From Balanoglossus misakiensis (Eukaryota > Hemichordata): a stretch of DNA of 64,000 bases. The stretch lies in NCBI GenBank assembly GCA_040954595.2, contig CM082578.2:4774001-4838000 (forward strand), read 5' to 3'. The translations under genes and the position numbers were made by a program. Below are positions 1 through 10,966 of this stretch, one piece after another (the first letter of the stretch is position 1; the number at the start of each line of letters is the position of its first letter). Under the pieces are notes generated by a model that searched no databases, was not told the DNA's origin, and worked only from the letters and a program-made list of their open reading frames with translations.

Positions 1-1312
1 TAAAAAGGATGATATTTAAACTGTTGAAACTGCACACACAAGTTGTGTAAAAAGTGACTAATGTACTGATCACAAGAAACTATACTAGACTTGAAGAGTT
101 ATATACTTGAAGGAAACCTCATCAGTTACAGCCACTGGTAAAACTTCATTAAAGATCCCCGAAATTGGGGGTAAAGACTTAATGACATGGGCACTTAGAT
201 GACTGTTCCACAAAAAATATATACTTTTTCAAAGTTCATTAAAGACTCCCAAACATTGAGGGAAAAAGACACAGAAAGGACTGATCAAGTGTAAAATAAA
301 TGAAAACTGAAAGTGTATAAAAATATTGAATTTTTTTTTTATAAAAAAGGTAAATACCACAAGTTTTTTATTGTTCATAAAGTGTAAATAATGCATTGTC
401 TGGAAGCCATGTTGCATAGGCTCGATTCTATTTAATTAATTATGAGTGAATTCCCTTCTATTATGCCACCCCCTTCCCGCTAAATAAGAAAACCAAGAAT
501 TATGCATATATGGCTTCTGCAAACATTATTTATGCATTTATGAAGAAAACTTTCATCAAAAAATCAAAGTACTGTAGACACTCACACATTGCATATGAAT
601 GTGTACAATAAAATGATAAAAATACTTATAAATGTCAAGTAAAAGCGAAATCGTAAAGTTCATAATAAAATGCAAAAAATTAAACAGATATACCGGTATA
701 TCAAACTGTTCAACACAGCTGCGAAAAGCAACTAATGAACTGATCCCAGGAAACTACACTGGACTTGAAGGATCTATTGCAATTATTTTTGCATCATCAA
801 AATGTACATGACTAACCAACCGTGGGAATCACAGATGCAGAAATACGACGACAGAACTTCCATACACCCAAAAATAATGAACATTCAAATACAAATTAAC
901 AAAAAAAAAAAACTTTGGCAATCACATATGCCAAAACACAACTACTGAACTCCAAGACAATCAATACGACCATAAAAAAACCAGACATCTAACAAAAATC
1001 CCAGACACTGTAGTGATATCGCCCTCTATAAAGTGTTATAGCCTCGTTCTGGCACACAAGCTCTTGTTATGAGTCACCAGAAATAAAGTTGTTGTTCAAG
1101 TTGACTGCTTCGTCAGCCTCCTATTCTGTCGCTAATATAACAGACACAAAAGATGTCTCTCCAAAGGGAAAAAAAATCAGAAAAGGTTTGAGCACAAGTC
1201 CCGGTACATTGCACCACTCACAAACAAACATACACGCATACCAGCATACATACACTCAGACACAGACACACACACAGACCCTCGGGTATATTACGTACGT
1301 ACGTACATACAT

Positions 1313-1340
<28 letters not shown>
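1..1340 (+). repeat. Truncated copy of the proximal part of the 19-22 kb repeat unit
   Basis: The sequence from base 1 closely follows 22,419 onward in block A and the matching part of block B (about 41,450 onward). The shared features include the AT-rich stretch with a Pro-poor shadow ORF, the run near 660-780 and the CA/CATA-rich tail near 1,200-1,340. It is colinear to about base 812, where roughly 1.4 kb present in the other copies (including the LINE 3' end) is missing. Similarity resumes at about 830, matching block A near 24,600. It runs off the left edge, so more of the unit probably lies outside the window. It contains no intact gene. Confidence 0.8.

Positions 1341-1354
<14 letters not shown>
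1290..1354. repeat. Microsatellite (TACG/CATA then CA)n
   Basis: Short GTAC and CATA tetranucleotide repeats are followed by a pure CA run. The long shadow ORFs on both strands here (His/Thr-rich one way, Cys/Val-rich the other) are translation of the repeat. From here to 1,612 I see nothing except the 3' flank of the minus-strand NLR gene, with no clear AATAAA signal. Confidence 0.85.
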
Positions 1355-1355
<1 letters not shown>

Positions 1356-1612
1356 AAACATACATATATGAATTCCTATGTACACATTCTTTATATAATA
1401 CAAAAATATAGTATACTGTCTGAATAAGAAATGAAGGTTTTTGGCAACTTTTGCTCCACCTCCTAACATAAATGAAAATACAAATTAAATGGTTGTGATA
1501 ATGAAGACTTATTCATTATCTGAAACCAGTAGTTTTGCGAAAAGGGTGTTTCTTTTCTGTTCGGTTATTATTTGATATTTCAGGTCATAGTTCAGGTCGC
1601 AGTCAGGACATT

Positions 1613-4600
1613 CTAGCCACAAGAGGTCACAGTAACTTTGATATGGTCACCTTTCAAACACAGACTATGTTCATCATCTGAGGATGAGCAACTATCATCT
1701 ATGACAAAACCACCTTCCATCAATGCACCTTTCAAGACGTTTACATTCTCTGGTTGCAATGCGTCACAGAGTTCAATCTGAAGTTGACTTTGTCGACATT
1801 TATCAGATTCTGGGATGCTGTCAATCAAAGCCTGAGTGCTGCCATTCAAATCACAATCTTTGAACTCTACATCTTCCAATGACTCTTTGCTGATCAACTC
1901 TTTCCACTGATCTATGCAAGTGTCATGTGATGGTGTTTTCCCATCAATGATGCTGACTTTGGACAGACATGGCAGAGCTTGAACACATCTACACACATTT
2001 TCTATTGAGAAAACTCGTGAATAGGATTGTGTTTCAGAGAACTGATAACCAGGGTGTTCAATTTTCAGTGACTTCAGTTCAGATGTGTCTGACAGACCCC
2101 TACATACTCGTCTGTGCAATTCAGTCAAACCCTTGTTGTCTTCTAGTAAGAAGGATTCCGCCTCAGTGACATTACACTGTTCAATATACTGGACTAATTT
2201 AAAATCCTGACCAAAAGCATAGTCATATATAGCTAATTCATGCTCTACTTTAAACAATACCTCATCATAATAGGCTAAATCTAAATCATAATGGAATGCT
2301 AACTGAAGTTTGATGATTTTGGATGATTTGGTGTATCTGCCACATGCAGTTATGTAATGACCTTCTAATTCCAATTGACGAATAACCATGCCAGCAACCA
2401 CAAATCTATCAATTATCTCTGATATTCTGTGAGGATCAGCACAGCCTGCTGGAGATAACCATGGGGTCCATTCATATGAAAAGACAAATGTTTCAACATG
2501 TTGACATTCTTGAATAATATTGCAAAAGTCCTTTGCAAAGTCATAACTGTCAGTGTCAATGTACCGTGAAACATACTTGTAGGTAAAAGTCTGGGCATTC
2601 ACCAGAGCCAAACTATGTAATATTTGTTGATTGCGAGACCAGGACTGTGAATGGTTATCACACAATGTGACGTTGTTGAACCTAAATATATCTGAACAAG
2701 CCAATATGAATTGTGTCACAACACCAAAGTTCCCCCAGCAGAATTTGCAGGAACAATGAACTATCTTTGCATCTATGGAAATGCTCTCCTCGTCTGTCGA
2801 CAGACAATCAGAAAGTACTTGATGAAGACTGACAGGTTCACAACTTAATTTACAAATTTTAATTACAATTTTATGATTTCCAATCTTGGCAATAATATCA
2901 CAGTGTTCACCAAAGCAGAGATGACAGTTCTCAGGGCAACTAGGTCGAAAGTACACTCGTTTTGGCGTACTTGGTTGGTATTTCTTTAACAAACCATGTA
3001 TAGTTTTGATGAAATCAAACCTGGCATATTGTATTTCCAAACTAACTTCTTCAGCTCTAAATTTGAGCAAATCTGAGATTATGCCCGTGATATAACAATT
3101 ATGTTCATGAGTGAAACTGGTGAAATCACAAAATGCCAACCACAGCTTACCGGTATTAAGATAGACTGATACAGCATTTTTTGGCATTGACTTTACAGAT
3201 TCAAGGTTCTTCTCTCGTATGTCACATTTGATATTCATGTCCACTGTAACTTTGTCACTTTCAATGGACGCATTCTGTGAAAACAACTGTAAGTGATCAA
3301 GGAAATCTATACTGTTGTAACACCTGCTAGAAAACTTGTCAAGTTGAAACCTGGCAGTGAGATTCAGTGTACTCTTTTGCATTCCCATGCCTTCCTCATC
3401 AAATTCTAAAGAAAATGAGCCGAGTGATTTATTCTCGCACAATGCTGAATGCAATGTGTTTAAGAATGCTACACTGCAGTAAGGTGTTAATTTAATGTTA
3501 AGTTGTTTGGCAGTAATCTGTGATACACTTTGGAGTAGACCGCAGGTGTACATCATGTCATCTTTGAAGCTGTATTGTGGGCATATGTCACTAGAGAAGT
3601 CCAACGACAACCTACAAAACTTTACCAGGGCCAACCTTCTGTGCATGTCCTGTATGTCAGAAATGTTCTTGTCTTCAAAATGACCAGAATACATGATGTT
3701 CATGTCTAGAGTAACTTCACCATTATTAATGGATGCATAATCTGAAAGTGCCTGATAAACACTCACAAAATCAAAATTGCCACCTCGAAAGAAATGGATT
3801 TTAAACTTTCCAAACTTGACGGTGATATTGTCCATATGATGTGTTTGCCACTGGTTACCATCACAGTTGAATTCTACATCAACTGACCTGATCGACTTAC
3901 TCTCACACAACACTGCATATGCAGTTTTCATGAATTCTATACTGTCTATCGGTAACCTCCCTATGACAAGATTGTTGGCAGTAATCTGTGACAGACATTG
4001 GACTACGCCAGCAAGACCAGTGATTAAGTTAGAACAATCAGAATCGATTAAGTTAGAACAATCAGAATCGATTAAGTTAGAACAATCAGAATCAGAATCA
4101 GAAAAAGAATCAGTGCTATCAAACAATTCCAGTGATAAAATGTTGAAACCAACCGATTTCACTCTTTCAAGCATGGCCTGTACATCAGCTGCAGATTTGT
4201 CCCTCAAATCACACACAATATCCATATCTAGTTTAAGTTCATCATTATTCACAGATGCATTCTCTGAAAGACACTGATGTAGACTCACAATATCAAAATT
4301 CATGTTACATGTTATTACAAAACAGAAATTAAAATGTGAAAACCTTGAATTAATATTAATAATCAATTGACCTATAATGTTTGACAGTTCCACACTTGAA
4401 TCATAAAATTCAACATCAACTGATCCAAGAGACTTATTCTTGTATAACTGTGTATGTACACCTTTTATGAATTCCATGTCCCACCCAGGGAGCCATTTAA
4501 TCTCAAGCTTGTTGGCAGTAATCTGTGACAGACATTGGATGGCATCTGTTGTGGCAACAAGAAAATCAGTTTCTACGTCTCTTGAAATATTGAATGTCAA

Positions 4601-7600
4601 TAACAGTTTTTCAAAATTAACCGAAGTCACTTCTGCCAGCAAAGACTGTATATCAGACTTCATGTTCTTATTATCAGAATCACAATTGATTTGAAATTCC
4701 CGACGAATTCTCTTAATCTTACCATAGTGTGAAAGCAACTGGCACAGATCTGAAAAATCAAAATCCCTGGTATTCACAGTGTACCTGCCATTAAAGCAAC
4801 CATGCTTACCCCTAATATCGAGTGTACTTGTGTCAAAGGATCTGAAACTAGTTTGTCTTGACTGCTTGAAAGACTCAACTTGAACAACAATTGATCCAAG
4901 AGACTGATTACTACATAATGATTCATGTACAGCTTTTATGAATTCCATATCACCAAAAGGTAATCCTTCAATGACAAGTTTGTTGGCAGTAATCTGTGAT
5001 AGACATTCAACCATAATTGTCAAAGACTTCACGTCTACCGGTAAGTCAGTACTTTTAGAATCAGAACATAACAGCTGGTATTTTTTCAATAACAGCTTCT
5101 TACAATTACCATTAGCCTCAATATTAAGTGATGGTTGGTGGTTTTGTCGACATTTCGTAAAATTGATTGACACACTCTTTATCAGGTTATTACCTTTCTC
5201 AACATGTACAAGTTTCATAACTTCACAATACTCAACAGGTAATCCCTCAATGTGAAATAGTTCCGTCATCTTTGACAAACCTTCCACTAGACACTTAATA
5301 TTATGCCGATGAATGCTTTTCATGTTTGAATTATCATAATTCAAAACCTCCACTTTAATCTCCACATGTTTTGGATATTTCAACTCTTCATCTCTAGCAG
5401 TCCTAGTGGCATTTGTTTCTCTCAATTTGTCAGAACATATTTCACTTATAAAATCACAATTGCAAACACTATTTGTGACATCACACTGTTTTATATCATA
5501 TTTTATATCTATATCCAGACGTATATCCTCCATGTGTTTAGCTTTGAATAAGTCAAAAAAATTTCTGAATGTATCTGGTGTCAAAGGATTTGATGCAGAA
5601 ATCTTCAATGTGATGGCTTTAGAACAAATATTTGGGCATTTCAAAAGCAATGTGTTGATAAATATGTATTTGTCAGAATTGTTATCCATGATGTCAAAGT
5701 CTACTTTCAGATGTGTGGGTAAAAACTGAGCACAATGAACAATTGTTTCCTCAGATTCACAACCACTTTCATATAACATTGGCCTTGCATCAAAGAATTC
5801 ATCTAAAAAAGACCTACTCTCCCAAATCTTGAATACTTTATCAACATTGGCTTGCAAGTGACCACCAAGAAACTTCAACATTGTATCATTCCTACGTAAA
5901 TAATCTCCAATAACTGAAAATGCAACAGAATCTTCAAATTCTTTATGGTTACTAGTGCATAGATTGGAAATGTGCAATGAAGCAAAATATTCCTGAAATG
6001 TGAAATGATAAAATGAATAATTCAGAGGTTGAGATGATGTTTTTGTCAGAAGTCCCAACTTCTGTAAGTGTTGATGACCTGAAATTTCTTTCTCACTGAA
6101 AGAATGTTTACCAGAGAATAAAGCAGTATATGACAGTTTACTTAAGTAGAGAATTTCATCCCTGATTTCATCACTATTTGGATCAATAATGTTATCTTGT
6201 TTTTCACAGTATCGTTTTACAACATAATCAATTAACTCTTCATAAAGTCCTGTGATTGTGTGTAGTAGTTTCTTTGTTTTCATCCAAATATCACACAACA
6301 TCAAAGTATTCAAAGGACTCTGCAAAAATCCAAACAAAATATTGTGGTGTATGGATGTCTTCAATTCATTGATAAAACTCTCAACTGTTTCTGGTGTTAC
6401 AGTTTCATCCATTGAAGACATTGCATTTATATGCTTTTTAATAAAAGCTTCTGCATTCTGTCTGTCAAAACCCTTAATCAATAATTGTCTCTCATACATC
6501 TGTTTGGAGTTCTTGTCCCTGATTTTCCGAGACGTTACAATTACTGGGCAGTCAGGCAGCAGTGGTCGTTTTTCTCGGATCATTTGCTTAAAGTACACTG
6601 GGAGATCATCAGTACTGACTTCATCAAGTCCATCAAAGACAAAACACACTTGTGATTGATTGCTTTCAACAAAACTCCATATCTCATCTGCTCCTTCGAC
6701 ATTTTGTAACAAGCAATCAAAAACTGCATCTTTAAGACTTTGTTTCTGACTATTTTCAAAATGGTATTCATGTAGATCTTTCAATTCAAAATGAAAAAGA
6801 AGTTTGAAACAATTGAGAAAGTTTACATTGCCTTTTGCCCAATCATATGCCAACTTTTTACAAAGAGTTGACTTACCATACCCTGGATCACCTTCTATTA
6901 AAATCCGTCTCGGATTTTCACAATCATTAGTTCCTGTGAATAAATCTTGTATGGCAAAATCTCTGAAATGTCCACCTTTGGTATGTAATTCTAACTGAAC
7001 GTAGATATCTTCGAGTTTCAGTCTGTCTGTTCCATCCCACCATGGTAAGGGGAGAATGTTGGACTGTCTCTTGTAGTATTCTTGCAACTTTTTCTGGCAC
7101 TTGATGACAACATCTGAAATTATTATCATTGAATATATCTGCATTACCACTCACAAGAACCAAAGTATCATGGTGCACCAGCTAGCATTTCATCAAATGT
7201 GATTTTTGAGCGTTTAATTTGGATGAAATAGCCCCTCAACATCTTTGAACATCATTGAAGTGATACCTGATTAAAAATATTCAAGCACTGATAATAAAAT
7301 GATGGTTGGGCTCAGATGTCTTTTTGTGATTGAGACCAGAAAATCTAATTCTTTCACCCACTTCATAAGGACCAATTTCACAATGGAAATCAATAGTTTT
7401 GGAGCAAAACATAGTGGTGAAAGGGTTCAACTAATTCATGGTGAGAAACGTACCTGGTGTAGTTTTCATGGTTGGTATATCCATGGTTGGTTTATTATCA
7501 GAAGTGCTTGGTTGGTCATCCTGTTGAGAATCTATCAAAATAAAAAAAAATAACGTATAACAAATCTCTAATAATCATTTTTTCCCCTTCTTTGACACAA

Positions 7601-9491
7601 ATTAATATAATCATTGCAGATGTTGTAAACTAAAAAGTATTGATACATTTATAAGAAGAGGTTACAAGTATACTTGTAACTACTATAAAACCAAATGTAG
7701 AATTTATTTTCAAACATTGAAATCTGTATTCAAATTAAAGTAACATATTACTGGTGCAAATACAAGAATAAATGATGATTTTAAAAACAAGTTTACCTGC
7801 AGTTGTAGTGTCCTCAACAGCTGGATCAGTTTGTTGCCTAGGTGATTGTGACTGTCGTCTTGATGTCAAGGAATACTGTGCATGTCTGTCTATGTGGTGT
7901 TGTAAACTTGTGGTTTCACCTTCTGGATCTTTCATCATTGTCATCATCTCTATCTGTGTTGCAGCTGAACTAACTGCACTGCTAGCAGCAACATCACCCA
8001 CATCTGAAAAACCTGATGTACAGTATGTGAAAGATAAACACTGCTGAGTTCATTGTTGTGTGTAGAATTCCTATTAAAATATATTTCAATTACCACAAGT
8101 ACTCTAAGTGTTCAACTGCTCAAAATGCTTAAGCACCATTTCTTTTTAAAATTAAATGTTCATTTTACTGCCATACATTTGGCTCATTAGTTCACAAATG
8201 CGAGCATTCTAACCATTATGTAGGATGGTGTGTGGTTAGTGACGACAGCATCAAACCATGACCATTTGAACTGCACAGATGACTTCAAAATGCCATTTGT
8301 TTCAATCACTTTGACCAGCTGAGGAGACACTAATTTTTTTATCATTTCATCTCTTTCAAAATCATAATTTTGGGTGAACCTGATATTTGCATAATACAAA
8401 TGCACACTTGTATTGTAAAATTCTGCAAGTCCTTACCATAAGATTCCGTGGTGGATACTGGAATCTTGGACTCTTCTTCTCTTGTCACTTCATCATATGG
8501 ATATTCTTTGTCAAATCCTTTCTCATATCGAATTTCTACATGCTTTGCTAACATGTAAAGTCTGGCAGTTTTCAACAGATGAATAAGTGTCTCAGGTTTG
8601 TCTCTTGATAAATGTCCAGACTTTAACAACTTTTCAAATAAAACGTACGCACGTTTCTCTCTCAGAATTTCTTCCCTCACAACTGTAGGTATTGAAGGTT
8701 TCTTTAAGGCACCCAGTCCATCTACCAATTTAATCAAGTCATCTGTAAATGCAAAAAAAAAGAAAAGATTATGGAACTGTAAACCCTTTTCTGGAAATAA
8801 ATCTCTCAAGAAAAACTTAAAAATTACAGTAGCTAATCACTGTCAACCTGGCACGCTGGGAGTGTGAGAACAAATCGATCCCACACTCTCACTGAATCGA
8901 AAGCTGTATATGACGCAAGCGCTGATTGGTTGACAAAGCGTTCTTTTGCTACGCGTGCTAAAAGTTATCCAATGGCGCGATGTTTATTATAGGGACAGAG
9001 ACTACAACGTGCCCAGACGACAGTCATTTATTCAATGTTTTTAACGAATTTGGCTAATTTGTGACCGTGTGAGAAAAATAATCTCACACACCAAGGACCT
9101 GGGATCATATTTCTCACACTCGTCGGGGATATTTTGTCCCACACACGCCTGCAGCTCATATGGGACAGAAAATCCCCGACGCGTGTCACGGTGTGAGAAA
9201 TATGATCCCAGGTCCTTGGGAGTGTGAGATTCCATTAGTCCTTGTGTCAAGTTTGAATAAAATCAGTTCAAGCATGTGCAAATATACTGTTTGAGGGGCT
9301 GTCTATGATGTCATTATAGACAGCCTATACACAACCTGGGCGTGCACACTGATGGGTAGACATCCATGAGTGTTCCACAGCACCACTCACACAGGGATAA
9401 AAACATTCAAATATTAAATGTATGTCTCACCATTTCCGATGTCATCTGCCAACCTTATAAGATACACCATGAACAGATCAAAATCTGCCAT
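1613..9491 (-). CDS. DED-like/NACHT NLR immune sensor with giant repeat C-terminus
   Basis: Complete NLR-type STAND ATPase, probably a cytosolic immune sensor. Coding exons (minus strand) are 9491-9431, 8742-8437, 8003-7797, 7531-7454 and 7113-1613. All junctions are GT-AG and all four introns are phase 1, giving about 2,050 aa. The start ATG at 9491 has an in-frame stop 12 bases upstream. Residues 1-85 look like a death-effector fold, with the helix-turn pattern VLFEKLLKSGHLS. Residues 120-217 are a low-complexity Ser/Thr/Gln linker. NACHT: Walker A GDPGYGKST at about 292-300, Walker B VCFVFDGLDE at about 373-382, sensor PVIVTSRK, and the winged-helix motif HFTFQEYFAS. The remaining 1,400 or so residues lack clear canonical LRRs and carry tandem degenerate modules, listed separately. 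The NACHT call is firm. The DED call rests on pattern only, and a CARD or Death fold is possible. Ligand and partner are unknown. Confidence 0.9.
2800..5290 (-). repeat. Tandem degenerate ~155-180 aa modules in the NLR C-terminus
   Basis: Inside the last NLR exon a block recurs whose core is LSQITANKLxIxxLP, then MEFIKxVHxxLCxNKSLGSV, and about 60-80 residues later a second core of the type LSxxASxNNDExxLDMNI followed by a DxRDKN-like stretch. Cores lie near (minus strand) 5,260 (weak), 4,980, 4,508, 3,972, 3,503 and 3,040 (weak). The four strong copies are spaced about 470, 536 and 470 bases apart. The 22 or so bases encoding SQITA are almost unchanged between copies, so the copies are either young or kept similar. 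The module is Cys- and Asn-rich and does not show the LxxLxLxxN spacing of NLR LRRs, though it could fold as a solenoid. Confidence 0.85.
4022..4096 (-). repeat. 24-bp minisatellite x3 inside the NLR coding exon
   Basis: Three identical 24-base units in frame encode DSDCSNLI three times, followed by a short Ser/Asp run. It lies between two of the large C-terminal modules and so lengthens a spacer (the 536-base interval). Frame is preserved, so copy number could vary without breaking the protein. Confidence 0.9.
8848..9240. repeat. Palindromic foldback element in NLR intron (MITE-like)
   Basis: Bases 9,081-9,119 and 9,191-9,230 form an imperfect inverted repeat of about 39 bases (core CCAAGGACCTGGGATCATAT on the left arm). 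Inner sequence continues to pair up to a small centre around a PstI-like CTGCAG. A second small palindrome with the same GGGAGTGTGAGA motif lies at 8,856-8,890. The whole segment sits in the intron between NLR coding exons 1 and 2. No coding potential was found. Confidence 0.75.
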
Positions 9492-9596
9492 CTTTGGTTA
9501 TTCTTCCAGCTCACTTCAGTGTATGGAGTTCTTCAAACGATTAACAACAGAACGCAATAAATCTGTCACACCTATCAAAGAACATATCAGTGTCAA
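9492..9596 (-). other. 5' UTR part of NLR exon 2
   Basis: Reading the minus strand, the sequence CTATTTTCAG ends at 9,597 and is a good 3' splice site. The 105 bases after it have stops in all useful frames and end at the NLR start codon (9,491). This implies at least one upstream non-coding exon. Confidence 0.65.
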
Positions 9597-10207
9597 CTGA
9601 AAATAGTAGTATCAAGTATTGTTTACTTTGGTTTGATAATTCATAACTTATACATCTACACACATTTTTCTCTCCAACTAATGCCTAGCTGTCTTCAGTG
9701 GAATGCTCTGTGACATTGTAGACCAATCACAGTTTGTCTACTTTACCAAATAATCGCGGACCAATCAAATGTTTTGTTGCTAGTACATGTACCTTTAGGT
9801 GCAGTACAGCTCTATCTGTCCACCCCAAGATGTTTGACAAGTATATGACTAGACTTTCAACGCAAATATAATGAGACTTCCAGATTTCAGAGCGGGGCCT
9901 GTATAGTCTGTGAATTTTCTTCAACAACCATTAATACAAGATTTGATAATGATATCCATCCAAAAAGACATGTTTCTTCGTAATTTAGAATTTAGTACAA
10001 GGAAATAGAAATTCCATAAGTAACCTCAGATGACCTCTGCAATACCTCTGTGGTACTTTTTCACACAGATGAACAATTAAAAATAATCACAATTTTGCTG
10101 TGATGTTGATTCTATTTTCAATTACATCCCGTACTCATGCACTTTTTTACACAACCCATTTCAAATTATAGCATTTATACAAAAAAATACCATAAGAATC
10201 GCTTACT

Positions 10208-10345
10208 TTTAGTGAGTGACGACTTGCAACTGCAACACGAACCACCTCCCTAGTACATGTGGATAGTGAGGCCCAAAGTTTACTGGAAGCATTTACCGAG
10301 TCATCGTCGGCTCGCACGGGTTGTTGGACCGACCAAAATTTCCCT
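10208..10345 (-). promoter_or_regulatory. Candidate NLR first (non-coding) exon with upstream TATA
   Basis: On the minus strand a TTTATATAG sequence at 10,368-10,375 is followed about 160 bases later by AAAA|GTAAGC, a strong donor, with exon end at 10,207. Splicing to the acceptor at 9,597 would remove a 610-base intron. Short uORFs are present. The same bases read TATATAAAAA on the plus strand, so a promoter for the opposite direction cannot be excluded. Confidence 0.4.
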
Positions 10346-10720
10346 AACGAACCAATGCGGAAACCGCTATATAAAAAAACACCGTCCACGGTCAAAGGAT
10401 TTGTTCTGCCAATGTCTATTTTTCGGATACCAAGAGCTTGGCGGGCGGAGAGGTTACCTAGTATAAATGCAAGACAGCCTCAGGATGTCAGTGTTAGTAA
10501 AAGACATTCCTTCGCGCGTGTCATTTGTGCATATTTCTGATTGGGCGAAACGTTACCTTTGACACAAATTTAAATATTCATGAGATTTCCTTTTTTGGCG
10601 ATCGGGCCGACTGATTTGGGGTCAACGTCATTTGCGTTACACATCGAAAGGTCACTGGCCGGGGTCAGAGAAAAAGGCCCACTGTTCATGCTGTTGGTTC
10701 TGCCGCGCCGCGCGCCGGTC
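10250..10720. promoter_or_regulatory. CpG- and GC-richer intergenic stretch
   Basis: This is the only sizeable CpG-rich stretch between the NLR and the formin. It has many CG dinucleotides (for example GCCGCGCCGCGCGCC near 10,702) in an otherwise AT-rich window. Position immediately upstream of the NLR suggests promoter sequence. This is inference from composition only. Confidence 0.35.
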
Positions 10721-10876
10721 TGTTTTGGTGCCAAATTGCAAATAGTCACATTGACATCATTACTTTATGCATTATGCCTACGTCATAACATTATGTTTTT
10801 TTAATATCATTTCCCGGCCGTGTCCCAGAATTTCTTACATAATTATTAAATGTCAATTACAAACTTTTAGAGAAAC

Positions 10877-10966
10877 AGGGTGTTGCCTTCCAACTTTTTT
10901 CAATAAGCTTGTCTAAAACCTTGTGGGTAATGCTGAGTCAGCACTTTTCTTGCACCCCCTCATGCT
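10877..10966 (+). repeat. Solo copy of the repeat-unit start motif
   Basis: About 90 bases including GTCTAAAACCTTG and AATGCTGAGTCAGCACTTTTC match the first 90 bases of blocks A (20,924) and B (39,949), with a few changes. Similarity ends at about 10,966. This motif is therefore an independently dispersed repeat and may mark the end of a mobile element. From 10,967 to 12,190 I recognise no gene. A weak inverted repeat (11,332-11,356 against 11,465-11,487) is the only structure noted. Confidence 0.7.

Noticed and set aside
1089-1469. Overlapping open frames on both strands
   Set aside because: They translate the CATA/CA microsatellite and its flank; composition is repeat-driven.
1969-5729. 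Plus-strand ORFs opposite the NLR
   Set aside because: Antisense shadows of a conserved coding exon. The recurring CDRHW-type motif in them is the complement of the SQITAN core.
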